The position numbers were made by a program, and so were the translations under genes. Below the pieces are notes generated by a model, which was not told the DNA's origin, did no database searches, and worked only from the letters and a program-made list of their open reading frames with translations. From contig CBDCXE010000002.1 of assembly GCA_965223725.1 (NCBI GenBank), positions 124,001 through 188,000 of the forward strand: DNA of 64,000 nucleotides. The letters run 5' to 3'. Source of the DNA: CBDCXE01 sp965223725 [NCBI: Nitrospinota bacterium]. GTDB lineage: Bacteria > Nitrospinota_A > UBA7883. Below are positions 49,088-57,443 of the stretch, piece by piece (within the stretch, counting starts at the first letter, position 1; every line of letters starts with the position of its first letter).

Positions 49088-50188
49088 TCACGCCTTTACA
49101 TTTATAACAGGTTTTATGTGATGAATGATTTTTACCAGATCTTTTTGCATCTTCATGATCTCGAAAATGTCCTTATAGGCGTCGGGCGCTTCGTCCAGTG
49201 TGGAGCCTTTCACCCTCGATGTGATGCCGCTCATATCCTTTCGGAACTTCTCCATGGTTATGGCGCCCTTCGCTTTTCTCCTGCTCATGGCCCTGCCCGC
49301 GCCGTGGGATGACGAGCATAAGCTCTCCTGATTACCTTTACCCTCCACGATGAAACTGCCGTCACGCATATTGCCGGGGATCACGCCAGGCATTCCTTTC
49401 TCCGCATGGGTGGCGCCCTTCCGGTGGATCCACACTCCATCTTTATGCTCGGCATGGTTATGGGTCCGGTTGATAAATGTGAGCCATTTACCGTTGTTGT
49501 CATTCTGGACATTATGGTCGATCTCGCGCATCACACGCTCCACCATCTCTTTTCTGTTTTCCAACGCAAACTCCAGGCAGAACTTCATATCCATTATATA
49601 ATCCTTGCCCTCCGCCGACTCCACATCAAATCCATAATGCCCCTCCTTCGCCTTATCGCTCCTGGAGGCCAGCTTCATATAATGCGAGGCGACAGAATGG
49701 CCGATGTTGCGGCTTCCGGAGTGAATGATTATCCAGATAGCGTCCGATTCGTCATGACCGATCTCGATAAAATGGTTGCCGCTGCCCAGCGAGCCGAGCT
49801 GTTTTAATCCGTTTTTTTCGAATAGCTTTTTCAAAAACGGTGTCATTGGTATATCAGCATGATCCCAATCGGTCTCTTCTTTGTTATGGGCGAAGCCGGT
49901 GGGGATGGCCCTGTATATGCCGTTGAATATTTTATCCCGGTGGGGCAGAAGCTCTTCTTTATACAAAGCTGTTTTCACAGCCAGCATACCGCACCCGATG
50001 TCGTAACCGACCCAGGCGGGCAGGATAACCCCGTCGGTGGCCACCACCGCCCCTATCGGCAGCGAATAGCCCAGGTGCGCGTCCGGCATCAGCGCCGCCT
50101 GTACGCTGTAATCCTGATTGACCGCCGAATAAAACTGCTCCAGCACATCGGGGTCCAGTTTTTTCGAATAGATTTTAACTTTTGCCAT
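49088..50188 (-). CDS. rtcB: RNA-splicing ligase RtcB
   Basis: Joins 2',3'-cyclic phosphate and 5'-OH RNA ends with GTP. The metal-binding Cys is in GYDIGCGMLAVK (C66), other metal ligands are in IIHSGSRNIGH, and the guanylylated histidine is in SSHGAGRAMSRRKA. It has 366 residues, a short bacterial version. It overlaps the upstream gene by 14 nt. No archease or RtcR is next to it. Confidence 0.95.
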   Translation of the reverse strand: MAKVKIYSKKLDPDVLEQFYSAVNQDYSVQAALMPDAHLGYSLPIGAVVATDGVILPAWVGYDIGCGMLAVKTALYKEELLPHRDKIFNGIYRAIPTGFAHNKEETDWDHADIPMTPFLKKLFEKNGLKQLGSLGSGNHFIEIGHDESDAIWIIIHSGSRNIGHSVASHYMKLASRSDKAKEGHYGFDVESAEGKDYIMDMKFCLEFALENRKEMVERVMREIDHNVQNDNNGKWLTFINRTHNHAEHKDGVWIHRKGATHAEKGMPGVIPGNMRDGSFIVEGKGNQESLCSSSHGAGRAMSRRKAKGAITMEKFRKDMSGITSRVKGSTLDEAPDAYKDIFEIMKMQKDLVKIIHHIKPVINVKA

Positions 50189-50735
50189 TTTCGTTGCCGC
50201 GCCTGTTCCATATTATGGCGCCCAGCAAAAACAGACCGCATATGGCCACCTCCAGCGCCAGCGCTTTCAATGAGTAAAAGGAGAACGGATTGGTGCGGTC
50301 GGCCGAGTGGATAAGCTGCACAACAAAGTATTTATCAGAAAACGGCCAGAGCGCAGGCACCCCGATGCCGTTGACCGGATAGGTGTCTATGCTGAATATG
50401 TCTAGGAATACATGCAGACCATAAAGCATCGATGTAACAACAAACAGCCGGAGAGCGTCTGCGCGGGCGCGGATCACACCCCATAGCCATGCCAACACCC
50501 CAAACCCCAGCGCAAACCCGACAGAGTGGGAAATGCCATGATGATACTTATCGGTTATGGCCAGGGCGCCATCCTGGAGATGGATGAAATCGAGATCAGG
50601 CGCGTTGGACACGGCGATACAATACACGGCCCAGCCAAGGTTTTCCCTGGTGAACGCATTCGACAGGTTGACCGGTCGCCGATCGGCGGCCCATATGGCC
50701 AGGCCCGCCAATGAATGGCCCAATGGCGTTGGCAT
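50175..50735 (-). CDS. Membrane-bound metal-dependent hydrolase (YdjM/DUF457-like)
   Basis: A 186-residue inner-membrane protein with several hydrophobic segments and the family's His/Asp blocks: NAPDLDFIHL (about 46-55), HHGISHSVGFALGFG (about 65-79) and HVFLDIFSIDTYP (about 113-125). The family is annotated as metal-dependent hydrolases related to YdjM and is often induced by LexA. It is co-transcribed with rtcB. Confidence 0.8.
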   Translation of the reverse strand: MPTPLGHSLAGLAIWAADRRPVNLSNAFTRENLGWAVYCIAVSNAPDLDFIHLQDGALAITDKYHHGISHSVGFALGFGVLAWLWGVIRARADALRLFVVTSMLYGLHVFLDIFSIDTYPVNGIGVPALWPFSDKYFVVQLIHSADRTNPFSFYSLKALALEVAICGLFLLGAIIWNRRGNENGKS

Positions 50736-50768
50736 CTCTCAGCCCTCGTTGCGGATGGTCATGGTTGA

Positions 50769-52499
50769 TTAAAAATCTATCAGCTTGCGCTTGCCAGATA
50801 CGTAATCGCGCAGAACATACTTCGTCAGGCTGTCCGGCTCCGGATGAAACAGCCGGCCGCCGCTGATTTTCATCATCCGCTCGATGAACTGCCCTTCCCC
50901 GTAGTAGCCGGTGTCGAAATCGGAGCCGAGGAGGAACGTATTGATCGTCACACCGTCATCGGCGCATGCCCTGGTCTCCCGCAGGGTGGCGGCGTACGCC
51001 TTCTCCTCCGGCGGATAGCAGAGGTGGAGGTTCCCATCTTCATGATAGGCGGTGGGCGCGCCGTCGGTGATCAGGATGATCTCCTTGTTATTACTCGGTT
51101 CGGCGGAAAGGATCCTGCGGGACATCTCCAGCCCTTTTTGTATGTTGGTGAAATAACGGGGCACATGCGCCAGCGCCATGGAAACGTCGCCCACCTTATT
51201 CAGATCGACTTTCATATTCACGGCGCCGCCCATGAATGTGATCGGCTCCGGGCCGAGCTCGATTATCTCGGACAAGTTTATTTTGCGCGCCAGCGTGGCG
51301 AAGCCGATAAAGCTGACCGAATCCTCCGGGTAATGCGCCCGGGTCAACGCATCGAGGGCCAGGGCCATTTTCTTGGCATTGTAAAACCGGCCGAACCGGC
51401 TCATCGATCCGCTCATATCCATCATGACAACAATGGAGCTGCGGGCCACGCCCCGGGTGTCGTGCACCTCCATGTCTTCCATTTTCATCTGGATCGGCAA
51501 GGCGCCGCCGCCGCGGATCATGGCGTTGACCAGGGAGGATGGGATATCCAGGTGCGCGATAGAGTCGCCATATTCAAACCTGCTGGTGGTCACCTTCTCC
51601 ACGCTGCCCTCGCCCGGCTCGCCGATATGGTGCGATCCAGTGCCGTCGGTTTTCAGGGTCGCGTAAATCTCTTCCAGGGTCGTGTGCCCTACCTTACGGG
51701 CGCCGGCGGGTGTCAGCTTGAACATGCCGTCTCCCTCTTCCACCTTCCCGGTCTGCTCCATGGCCTGCGCAAGGCTCTCCAGCAGCTCATCCCGGGCGTC
51801 CCGGAACTCTTCATAGGCTTTTTCACCCAGCAGCTCCTCCAGCTCTTCTTCGTCGATGCCGAAAAGGTTACCCCGATCTTTCGCGTCGATGAGCTCTTCC
51901 TGCAATTTTTCGAGCGCGCCGAACCGGTCCCGCACATTTCGGGCCGCCCGGGCGTCGAGTTTCTCATCGCCGGTGAAATCCTTCCCTTCCCTATCGAAAA
52001 ATTGCCGACTCTCATGCAGGTTTTCCAGGTTCAGCTTCGCCTTTTCTATAGCGTCCGCCAGTTCCCTGGCCGAATCGGCATCGCTCGACAATCGCGCGTC
52101 CCACACCAGCTGATAGAAATCGGATACATTCTGCCCGTCGGCCGCTTCCTGCAACTTTTCGGTTAGTTCAGGGTTATCCTTGGCAAGCTCCATCGCGTCG
52201 GAAACCGCGTCGTCATACTCATTTCGCTGACCATCCATAAAACCGGAGAAGTCAAAGCCCTCCCGAATCTTCTGTTTTAACTGTTCGACCTGCTCTATGA
52301 AATCGTCCAGGATTTTGTCCAGCCCATCGTTGCGCAAAAACTCGTTCAGCGGCATGCCGTTCTCCAGCATGTGGCGCAGCGCGTCGTTGAAGCTGACATG
52401 ATGGCGCATCATCAGCTCGGTTATGGTGCGGATAACATCATCCAGGGTAAATGGCGGGCGTTCCGGCTCTTCATATTCGCTGTATCGGTGAAATATCAT
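50769..52499 (-). CDS. VWA-domain protein
   Basis: A 576-residue cytoplasmic protein. The first 330 residues are charged and helical with acidic stretches; the von Willebrand A domain has a complete MIDAS start, VVMMDMSGSMSR (about 356-367), and ends ITDGAPTAY. Such proteins usually work with a MoxR-type AAA+ ATPase, but none is next to it in this window. Confidence 0.85.
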   Translation of the reverse strand: MIFHRYSEYEEPERPPFTLDDVIRTITELMMRHHVSFNDALRHMLENGMPLNEFLRNDGLDKILDDFIEQVEQLKQKIREGFDFSGFMDGQRNEYDDAVSDAMELAKDNPELTEKLQEAADGQNVSDFYQLVWDARLSSDADSARELADAIEKAKLNLENLHESRQFFDREGKDFTGDEKLDARAARNVRDRFGALEKLQEELIDAKDRGNLFGIDEEELEELLGEKAYEEFRDARDELLESLAQAMEQTGKVEEGDGMFKLTPAGARKVGHTTLEEIYATLKTDGTGSHHIGEPGEGSVEKVTTSRFEYGDSIAHLDIPSSLVNAMIRGGGALPIQMKMEDMEVHDTRGVARSSIVVMMDMSGSMSRFGRFYNAKKMALALDALTRAHYPEDSVSFIGFATLARKINLSEIIELGPEPITFMGGAVNMKVDLNKVGDVSMALAHVPRYFTNIQKGLEMSRRILSAEPSNNKEIILITDGAPTAYHEDGNLHLCYPPEEKAYAATLRETRACADDGVTINTFLLGSDFDTGYYGEGQFIERMMKISGGRLFHPEPDSLTKYVLRDYVSGKRKLIDF

Positions 52500-52556
52500 T
52501 GTCTGATTACCATATATCTATATTGATATGATACTGCATCGACCCGCGCGCGCTAA

Positions 52557-52592
52557 ATAAAAAACGGCGGCCCCCATCGAACGAAGACCGCC
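52557..52592 (-). terminator. Rho-independent terminator after yceI
   Basis: On the minus strand GGCGG (52592-52588) pairs with CCGCC (52570-52566), followed by a T-run (complement of 52557-52564). It lies 19 nt after the yceI stop. Confidence 0.75.
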
Positions 52593-52610
52593 AGATCAAG
52601 CTCGAAAACG

Positions 52611-53192
52611 TTATTCTTTACGTTTGATTCCTTCAACGTTCAGAATAATCTTCACTTCATCGCCAACGATCAACCCGCCGGTCTCCAGCAGTTGATTGAA
52701 ACTGACGTTAAAATCTTGCCTGTTGATGTTGCCTTCCGCCTGAAAGCCGACCCGGTGGTCGCCCATGGGGTCCTTCACCATTCCCAACAGCTCGCCGGTC
52801 AGCGTCACCGGTTTGGTGACATCCTTGATGGTCAAATCGCCCTCGGCTGTGTAATTGTTTCCATTTGCTGTTACTTTTGTGGATACAAAAGTCATCTCAG
52901 GAAATTTTTCCACATCAAAGAAATCGGAGCTGCGCAGATGGTTGTCCCGCTTCTCCAGCCGGGTGTTGACGCTTGCCACTTCCACCTTGGCGGAAAACTT
53001 CACAAGCTCGCCCTTGTCGTTCATGTCAAACTCGCCGGTGAACTTGTCGAACCCACCCTGAACGTTGGAGACCACCATATGCCGCACAGAAAAGCCGAGC
53101 GTGGTGTGGGTCGGGTCGACATCGTAAGTGGCGCCATAACCCGGGGCCGCCAGGAAAATGGTCGCTATCAAAGAAATAATAAGGTGACGCAT
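52611..53192 (-). CDS. YceI-family periplasmic lipid-binding protein
   Basis: A 193-residue exported lipocalin-like protein: signal peptide about 1-20 (LIISLIATIFLAAPGYG), then YDVDPTHTTLGFSVRHMVVSNVQGGF and NRQDFNVSFNQ, the family's signature. YceI proteins bind polyisoprenoid (quinone-like) lipids. It follows the CDGSH gene by 38 nt and shares its promoter and terminator. Confidence 0.93.
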   Translation of the reverse strand: MRHLIISLIATIFLAAPGYGATYDVDPTHTTLGFSVRHMVVSNVQGGFDKFTGEFDMNDKGELVKFSAKVEVASVNTRLEKRDNHLRSSDFFDVEKFPEMTFVSTKVTANGNNYTAEGDLTIKDVTKPVTLTGELLGMVKDPMGDHRVGFQAEGNINRQDFNVSFNQLLETGGLIVGDEVKIILNVEGIKRKE

Positions 53193-53230
53193 TAGCTACT
53201 CCTGTTTTTCGGTTATTAAATTACTTTATG

Positions 53231-53461
53231 TTATTTTTTGTGAGAGCCATCGCAAAATGGCGCGCTGCCAGTCTTCTGGCAACTGCATAACGGGACCTGC
53301 CCCGCCTCATCCACATTAAATTCGACCGGTTCTATTCCGGACCCTTTATGAGAGCCGTCACAAAACACGGAATCGCCGGTTTTGCCGCAGGCGCACCAAT
53401 GGTACGTTCCAGGCTCCAGGTTCATCAAAAGAGGGGTTGGTAAATTGTTTTCACCACTCAT
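53231..53461 (-). CDS. Double CDGSH iron-sulfur protein
   Basis: A 76-residue protein with two CDGSH motifs, each matching C-x-C-...-CDGSH: CACGKTGDSVFCDGSH (about 23-38) and CSCQKTGSAPFCDGSH (about 59-74). Each binds a [2Fe-2S] cluster through three Cys and one His. It leads a two-gene operon with yceI. Confidence 0.93.
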   Translation of the reverse strand: MSGENNLPTPLLMNLEPGTYHWCACGKTGDSVFCDGSHKGSGIEPVEFNVDEAGQVPLCSCQKTGSAPFCDGSHKK

Positions 53462-53511
53462 TAACTATCTCCATTTAAATATATTATTATTAATTTCCGG
53501 TTACTCATATT

Positions 53512-53529
53512 TATCTTGATGTCAAGATA
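53512..53529. promoter_or_regulatory. Perfect 18-bp palindrome, MarR-type operator candidate
   Basis: TATCTTGA-TG-TCAAGATA, a perfect inverted repeat around a TG centre. It covers the -10 of the promoter for the CDGSH-yceI operon, so a repressor bound here would block polymerase. The pattern fits MarR-family sites. No MarR gene is in this window. Confidence 0.65.
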
Positions 53530-53552
53530 CTTTAAATCGCCATCGCAGTCAA
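53524..53552 (-). promoter_or_regulatory. Sigma70 promoter of CDGSH-yceI operon
   Basis: On the minus strand TTGACT (53552-53547), 17-bp spacer, TATCTT (53529-53524). The -10 lies inside the palindrome. Confidence 0.55.
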
Positions 53553-53581
53553 GACAAATATCACCTCGCATTTATACTGAA

Positions 53582-53968
53582 TCAATCAACTTTTTCCACC
53601 AGGGCGACCACGACCGCCAAGGCGATACCTTTGTCATGGGATAACGATAGGTCGCAGTCATGTATGCCTTTGCGTTTGGCAATCTCGCCCGCTTTGCCCG
53701 CCAGCGTGATGGATGGTTTGCCCGATTCAGAGCTAACTACCTCTATCTCGGAAAAGCAGACGCCAAACATCCCGACACCCAGAAGTTTCATCATCGCTTC
53801 CTTGGCGGCGAACCGGGCCGCGTACGACTGCTCCTGGTTGGCCCTGGGTGTGCAATACTCTATCTCGCTTCTGGTAAACACCCGCTCCAGGAACCGCTCT
53901 CCATACCGCTCTATGGAGCGCCCGATCCGGTCGACCGAGCAGATATCCACCCCTGTCAAGATTTTCAT
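53582..53968 (-). CDS. acpS: Holo-acyl-carrier-protein synthase
   Basis: Transfers 4'-phosphopantetheine to ACP. The 128 residues show TGVDICSVDRI (about 5-15), the RFAAKEAMMKLLG block (about 53-65) with the metal-binding Glu, and the C-terminal LSLSHDKGIALA. It comes 13 nt after modC and may be transcribed with the molybdate operon. Confidence 0.95.
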   Translation of the reverse strand: MKILTGVDICSVDRIGRSIERYGERFLERVFTRSEIEYCTPRANQEQSYAARFAAKEAMMKLLGVGMFGVCFSEIEVVSSESGKPSITLAGKAGEIAKRKGIHDCDLSLSHDKGIALAVVVALVEKVD

Positions 53969-53981
53969 TTAATCACCATTA

Positions 53982-55052
53982 TCACGTTACCAGCGCCGCG
54001 CTTTTTATCTGGGCATACACTTTGGAGCCTTCGGTGATACCCAGCGTCTCCTTTGACTTGCGGGTGATCCTGGAGAGAATAAAAGTCCCGCCTACATTCA
54101 GCTTGACGATGACCTGCGACGGCCCCGCTTTGGCGATCTGCTCCACCTGCGCGTCGAAAATATTCAGTATGCTGCTGCGCTCCGGTTTGGCAATGGTCAG
54201 GCTCACATCGCTGGGTATTACTTGCGCCCGCACCTCGCTGCCCAATTCATGGTCGCTTTTCGCCACGCTTAATCTGCCGCCAGGAAAATCAAGGTAGGTC
54301 AGCTGATATCGCTCGTCATGCTCTGCCACCCTGGCGGTGATAACGGCGCCACCCCTTTTTTCGAATGCCAGGGACGAGTCGAGGTCGGTGGCGACCTGCG
54401 CCACGCTGCCAGCGGAATAGATGGCGCCATCACGCATCAGCGCCATATAATCTGCGATCCTGGCCACTTCCGCAAAGGAATGGGTGACGAATATAACCGG
54501 GATCGAAAGGTCGTTATGCAACCGCTCCAGGTATGGAAATATCTCCGATTTGCTGGTTTCATCCATAGAGGCCAACGGCTCATCCATCAACAGCAGCTTC
54601 GGCCCCGACAGAAGCGCCCGGCCGATCGCCACCCGCTGTTTTTCGCCGCCGGACAGCTCATCTGGATATTGATCCAGCAACGGCTCCAGCGACAACCAGT
54701 CGATCACCTGATCCGACTCGACACTACTATCCCGCGCCCTTCTATACCCAAACTCCAGGTTTTTTTTGGCGGTAAGGTGGGTAAACAGTCCGGAATCCTG
54801 AAACACAAATCCGACATCGCGCTCATGGGGTTTCAGCCAAACACCCACGCTTGTATCGTCCCATATTTCACCATTAACTATCAAACGCCCCGATGTTGGC
54901 TTCTCCAGCCCGGCAATACAGCGCAGTAGCATGGTTTTGCCGGAGCCAGATGGCCCGAATAGCGCCGTGACCCCTTTGCCCGGCGCGAACAGCTCTGCAT
55001 TCAGCTCAAACCTTTTTCGCCGAAGTTTGAATTTGGCGTAAAGCTCGCTCAT
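53982..55052 (-). CDS. modC: Molybdate ABC transporter ATP-binding protein
   Basis: ATPase of the molybdate (or tungstate) importer. The Walker A GPSGSGKTMLLRCIAGLE (about 33-50), signature LSGGEKQRVAIGRALL, Walker B LLLMDEPLAS and a C-terminal MOP-type domain (FDAQVEQIAKAGPSQVIVKL) are all visible. It has 356 residues and overlaps modB by 4 nt. Confidence 0.93.
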   Translation of the reverse strand: MSELYAKFKLRRKRFELNAELFAPGKGVTALFGPSGSGKTMLLRCIAGLEKPTSGRLIVNGEIWDDTSVGVWLKPHERDVGFVFQDSGLFTHLTAKKNLEFGYRRARDSSVESDQVIDWLSLEPLLDQYPDELSGGEKQRVAIGRALLSGPKLLLMDEPLASMDETSKSEIFPYLERLHNDLSIPVIFVTHSFAEVARIADYMALMRDGAIYSAGSVAQVATDLDSSLAFEKRGGAVITARVAEHDERYQLTYLDFPGGRLSVAKSDHELGSEVRAQVIPSDVSLTIAKPERSSILNIFDAQVEQIAKAGPSQVIVKLNVGGTFILSRITRKSKETLGITEGSKVYAQIKSAALVT

Positions 55053-55744
55053 AAATTACCAGACCTGAACCGACGGTTGAACAGCGATACAGCCAAAAGG
55101 GCGATAAATGAAAACAGCAGCAGACCAGCGGATATTATATGCGCCTGACCATACTCCATCGCCTCTACATGATTGTATATCGCTATGGAGAGCACCTGGG
55201 TCTTGCCCGGGATATTGCCGCCGATCATCAGCACCATACCAAACTCACCCACGGTATGGGCGAACCCCAGGATTATTGCGCTTAACATACCAGGACGGGC
55301 CATGGGCAAAGCAATGCTGAAGAACCGATCGATCGGGCTGGCGCGCAATGTGGCCGCCGCCTCCAGAGGAGCGTGGCCTATCGCTTCAAAAGAGCCTTGC
55401 AATGGCCGGACAACGAAGGGCAGTGAAAATATCACGGAGCCGATCACAAGCCCGGTGAAGGTGAACGCCAGATGTCCGATGCCATACGCCTCCAGCGCGG
55501 CCCCCACAGCGCCCCTTGGGCCCAGGGCTATTAGCAGGTAGAAGCCGAGCACCGTAGGCGGTAATACAAGTGGTAGCGCCACCAGCGCTTCGACCAGCGG
55601 TTTGAGCTTCGACCCTGTTCTGGCGAGCCACCAGGCCAGGGGGGTTCCGAGCACTATTAAAATGGCAGTGGAGACCGCCGCCAGCTTGACCGTTAATATA
55701 AGTGGAGGTATGATTTCCGACCAGTTCACTATGCCAGGTTCCAT
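55049..55744 (-). CDS. modB: Molybdate ABC transporter permease
   Basis: A 231-residue inner-membrane permease with about five membrane segments and the EAA-type loop EAAATLRASPIDRFFSIALP (about 130-149), where it contacts ModC. It follows modA by 3 nt. Confidence 0.93.
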   Translation of the reverse strand: MEPGIVNWSEIIPPLILTVKLAAVSTAILIVLGTPLAWWLARTGSKLKPLVEALVALPLVLPPTVLGFYLLIALGPRGAVGAALEAYGIGHLAFTFTGLVIGSVIFSLPFVVRPLQGSFEAIGHAPLEAAATLRASPIDRFFSIALPMARPGMLSAIILGFAHTVGEFGMVLMIGGNIPGKTQVLSIAIYNHVEAMEYGQAHIISAGLLLFSFIALLAVSLFNRRFRSGNL

Positions 55745-55747
55745 AAT

Positions 55748-56515
55748 CTACGGTGTGTCGTATCCAGAATCATGAATGACCTTGATGGCCTTTTCACTAT
55801 GGAAAAACTTTATAAATTCAATTGCGGCAATATTATTTTTTCCTTTTCGCAACATTATAGCCTGCTGCCGGACCGGGTTGTACAACGATTTGTCCACGAT
55901 CCAGTAAGAGCCGGTCAACCCGGGGCCAGCGTCGATGATCTGTGACAGGGCGACAAAGCCCAGCTCCGCGCCGCCACTGGCGGTGAACTGAAAAGCATGC
56001 GCCACACTTCCGCCCAATGTCAGCTTGCTATCCACTTTTTTTGTGAGCCCCATGTTTTCTATGGCTTCCACCGCAGCTATCCCATAAGGCGCGATCTTCG
56101 GGTTGGCGATGGCCAGCCGCTTGTAGCGCCCAACACTCAAGATTTTGCCCTCTGGATCCACATATCCTGCAGTAGAGCTGTATAAGGCAATGCCACCCAA
56201 TGCGTAAGTAAACCGTGTACCCTGCACCGCAAGACCATCAGCTTCCAGTTTCTCTGGACGCTTGTCATCAGCGGAGAAAAACAGATCGAAGGGCGCTCCA
56301 TTGATTATCTGTGAATATAGCGCGCCGGTCGATCCTGCGCTGATTATCACTTTGTGACCTGTTTGGCTCTCAAAATCTGTTGAAATCTTTTTCATTGCGC
56401 CAAGGAAATTGGCGGCCACCGCCACATGCGTTTCCCCGGCCAATGCAATGGAGCGAGGCGGAAGCGTTAATAACAGTATGATGATACAAGCTGTGATTTT
56501 ATTCACTTTAATCAT
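55748..56515 (-). CDS. modA: Molybdate-binding periplasmic protein
   Basis: Exported substrate-binding protein. The start at 56515 (MIKVNKITACIIILLL) puts a signal peptide at about 1-26; a frame upstream is not convincing. The ligand region is VAVAANFLGAMKKI...SAGSTGALYSQI (about 32-70) with the AGSTGA loop of the ModA family. Product 255 residues. First gene of modABC-acpS, 128 nt after glnB. Confidence 0.92.
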   Translation of the reverse strand: MIKVNKITACIIILLLTLPPRSIALAGETHVAVAANFLGAMKKISTDFESQTGHKVIISAGSTGALYSQIINGAPFDLFFSADDKRPEKLEADGLAVQGTRFTYALGGIALYSSTAGYVDPEGKILSVGRYKRLAIANPKIAPYGIAAVEAIENMGLTKKVDSKLTLGGSVAHAFQFTASGGAELGFVALSQIIDAGPGLTGSYWIVDKSLYNPVRQQAIMLRKGKNNIAAIEFIKFFHSEKAIKVIHDSGYDTP

Positions 56516-56643
56516 CTGTCTATTGTTATTGATTCCGAAGCTTATGTAAAGAGGATAGGCCTGTGGGGAGTAAGAGATTCTGACGATGGCAAAGGGTAAA
56601 CTATAGAAACCATTTGCAAGAACAACCAATGGAAGGCAAAGGA

Positions 56644-57012
<369 letters not shown>

Positions 57013-57152
57013 TTATATTTGAAACATTTGAGCATTACCGCAAAGCTAACCTGATTCAAAAGTTTAGTATCGAAAATTACCACATTTGCCATGTTTGCTC
57101 AAGGTTATACATACAGAATAATATTTTATAACTCCATATGGTCGCGCAAAAT

Positions 57153-57177
57153 CTGTACTTTTTTGTTCATTGTACAG
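57153..57177. promoter_or_regulatory. Inverted repeat, enhancer-type site candidate
   Basis: CTGTAC (57153-57158) and GTACAG (57172-57177), 13 nt apart. Its centre lies about 110 bp upstream of the start predicted from the sigma54 promoter, the distance usual for enhancer-binding activators. Confidence 0.45.
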
Positions 57178-57249
57178 TCCAATATGGGGTCTATCAACTA
57201 CAGGTTACCATAACATTCATTTATACAATTGATTACAGACATAGGAATT

Positions 57250-57265
57250 TGGCACAGACTATGCT
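57250..57265 (+). promoter_or_regulatory. Sigma54 (-24/-12) promoter
   Basis: TGGCACAGACTATGCT matches TGGCAC-N5-TTGCW with the invariant GG (57251-57252) and GC (57263-57264) at the exact 10-bp spacing. Transcription should start near 57276 on the plus strand. Confidence 0.7.
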
Positions 57266-57275
57266 TCTCAATAGA

Positions 57276-57443
57276 TTAAGAATATGTATGCGATAAGTAT
57301 CTAACTAAATTGCAAAGATATCAAAAGAAAAAGAGTGTCGTAAGCATTTTGCGTGATGAACGCATGGCATCTCACCCCTCCTCCCTGGTGGGTTGTCATC
57401 CGGCTACAGGCGTAGCCGGAAAATGCTTACGATTTTTTATTTG
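57276..57443 (+). ncRNA. Candidate small RNA: four-way junction with anti-SD loop
   Basis: Structure from direct pairing of the plus strand. The closing stem 57338-57350 pairs with 57420-57432 (13 bp). Arm A is 57351-57363 (4 bp). Arm B is 57364-57399: 12 pairs with one U-U mismatch and a 10-nt loop, CCUCCUCCCU. Arm C is 57400-57419, eight perfect pairs with an AGGC loop. All bases from 57338 to 57432 lie in an arm or a loop; no junction base is free. A T6 run follows at once (57433-57438), as in an intrinsic terminator. Two pairs in arm B are G-U wobbles that would become C-A mismatches on the other strand, so the plus strand is favoured. The CCUCCUCCC loop imitates the 16S anti-Shine-Dalgarno and recalls the alphaproteobacterial 'cuckoo' (CcsR) RNAs. 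The 5' end is inferred from the promoter. Confidence 0.6.

Noticed and set aside
57338-57432. Riboswitch of a known class or integron attC site
   Set aside because: The sequence lacks the conserved cores of the cobalamin, TPP, SAM, glycine, c-di-GMP and fluoride classes, and has no attC-type RYYYAAC/GTTRRRY ends.
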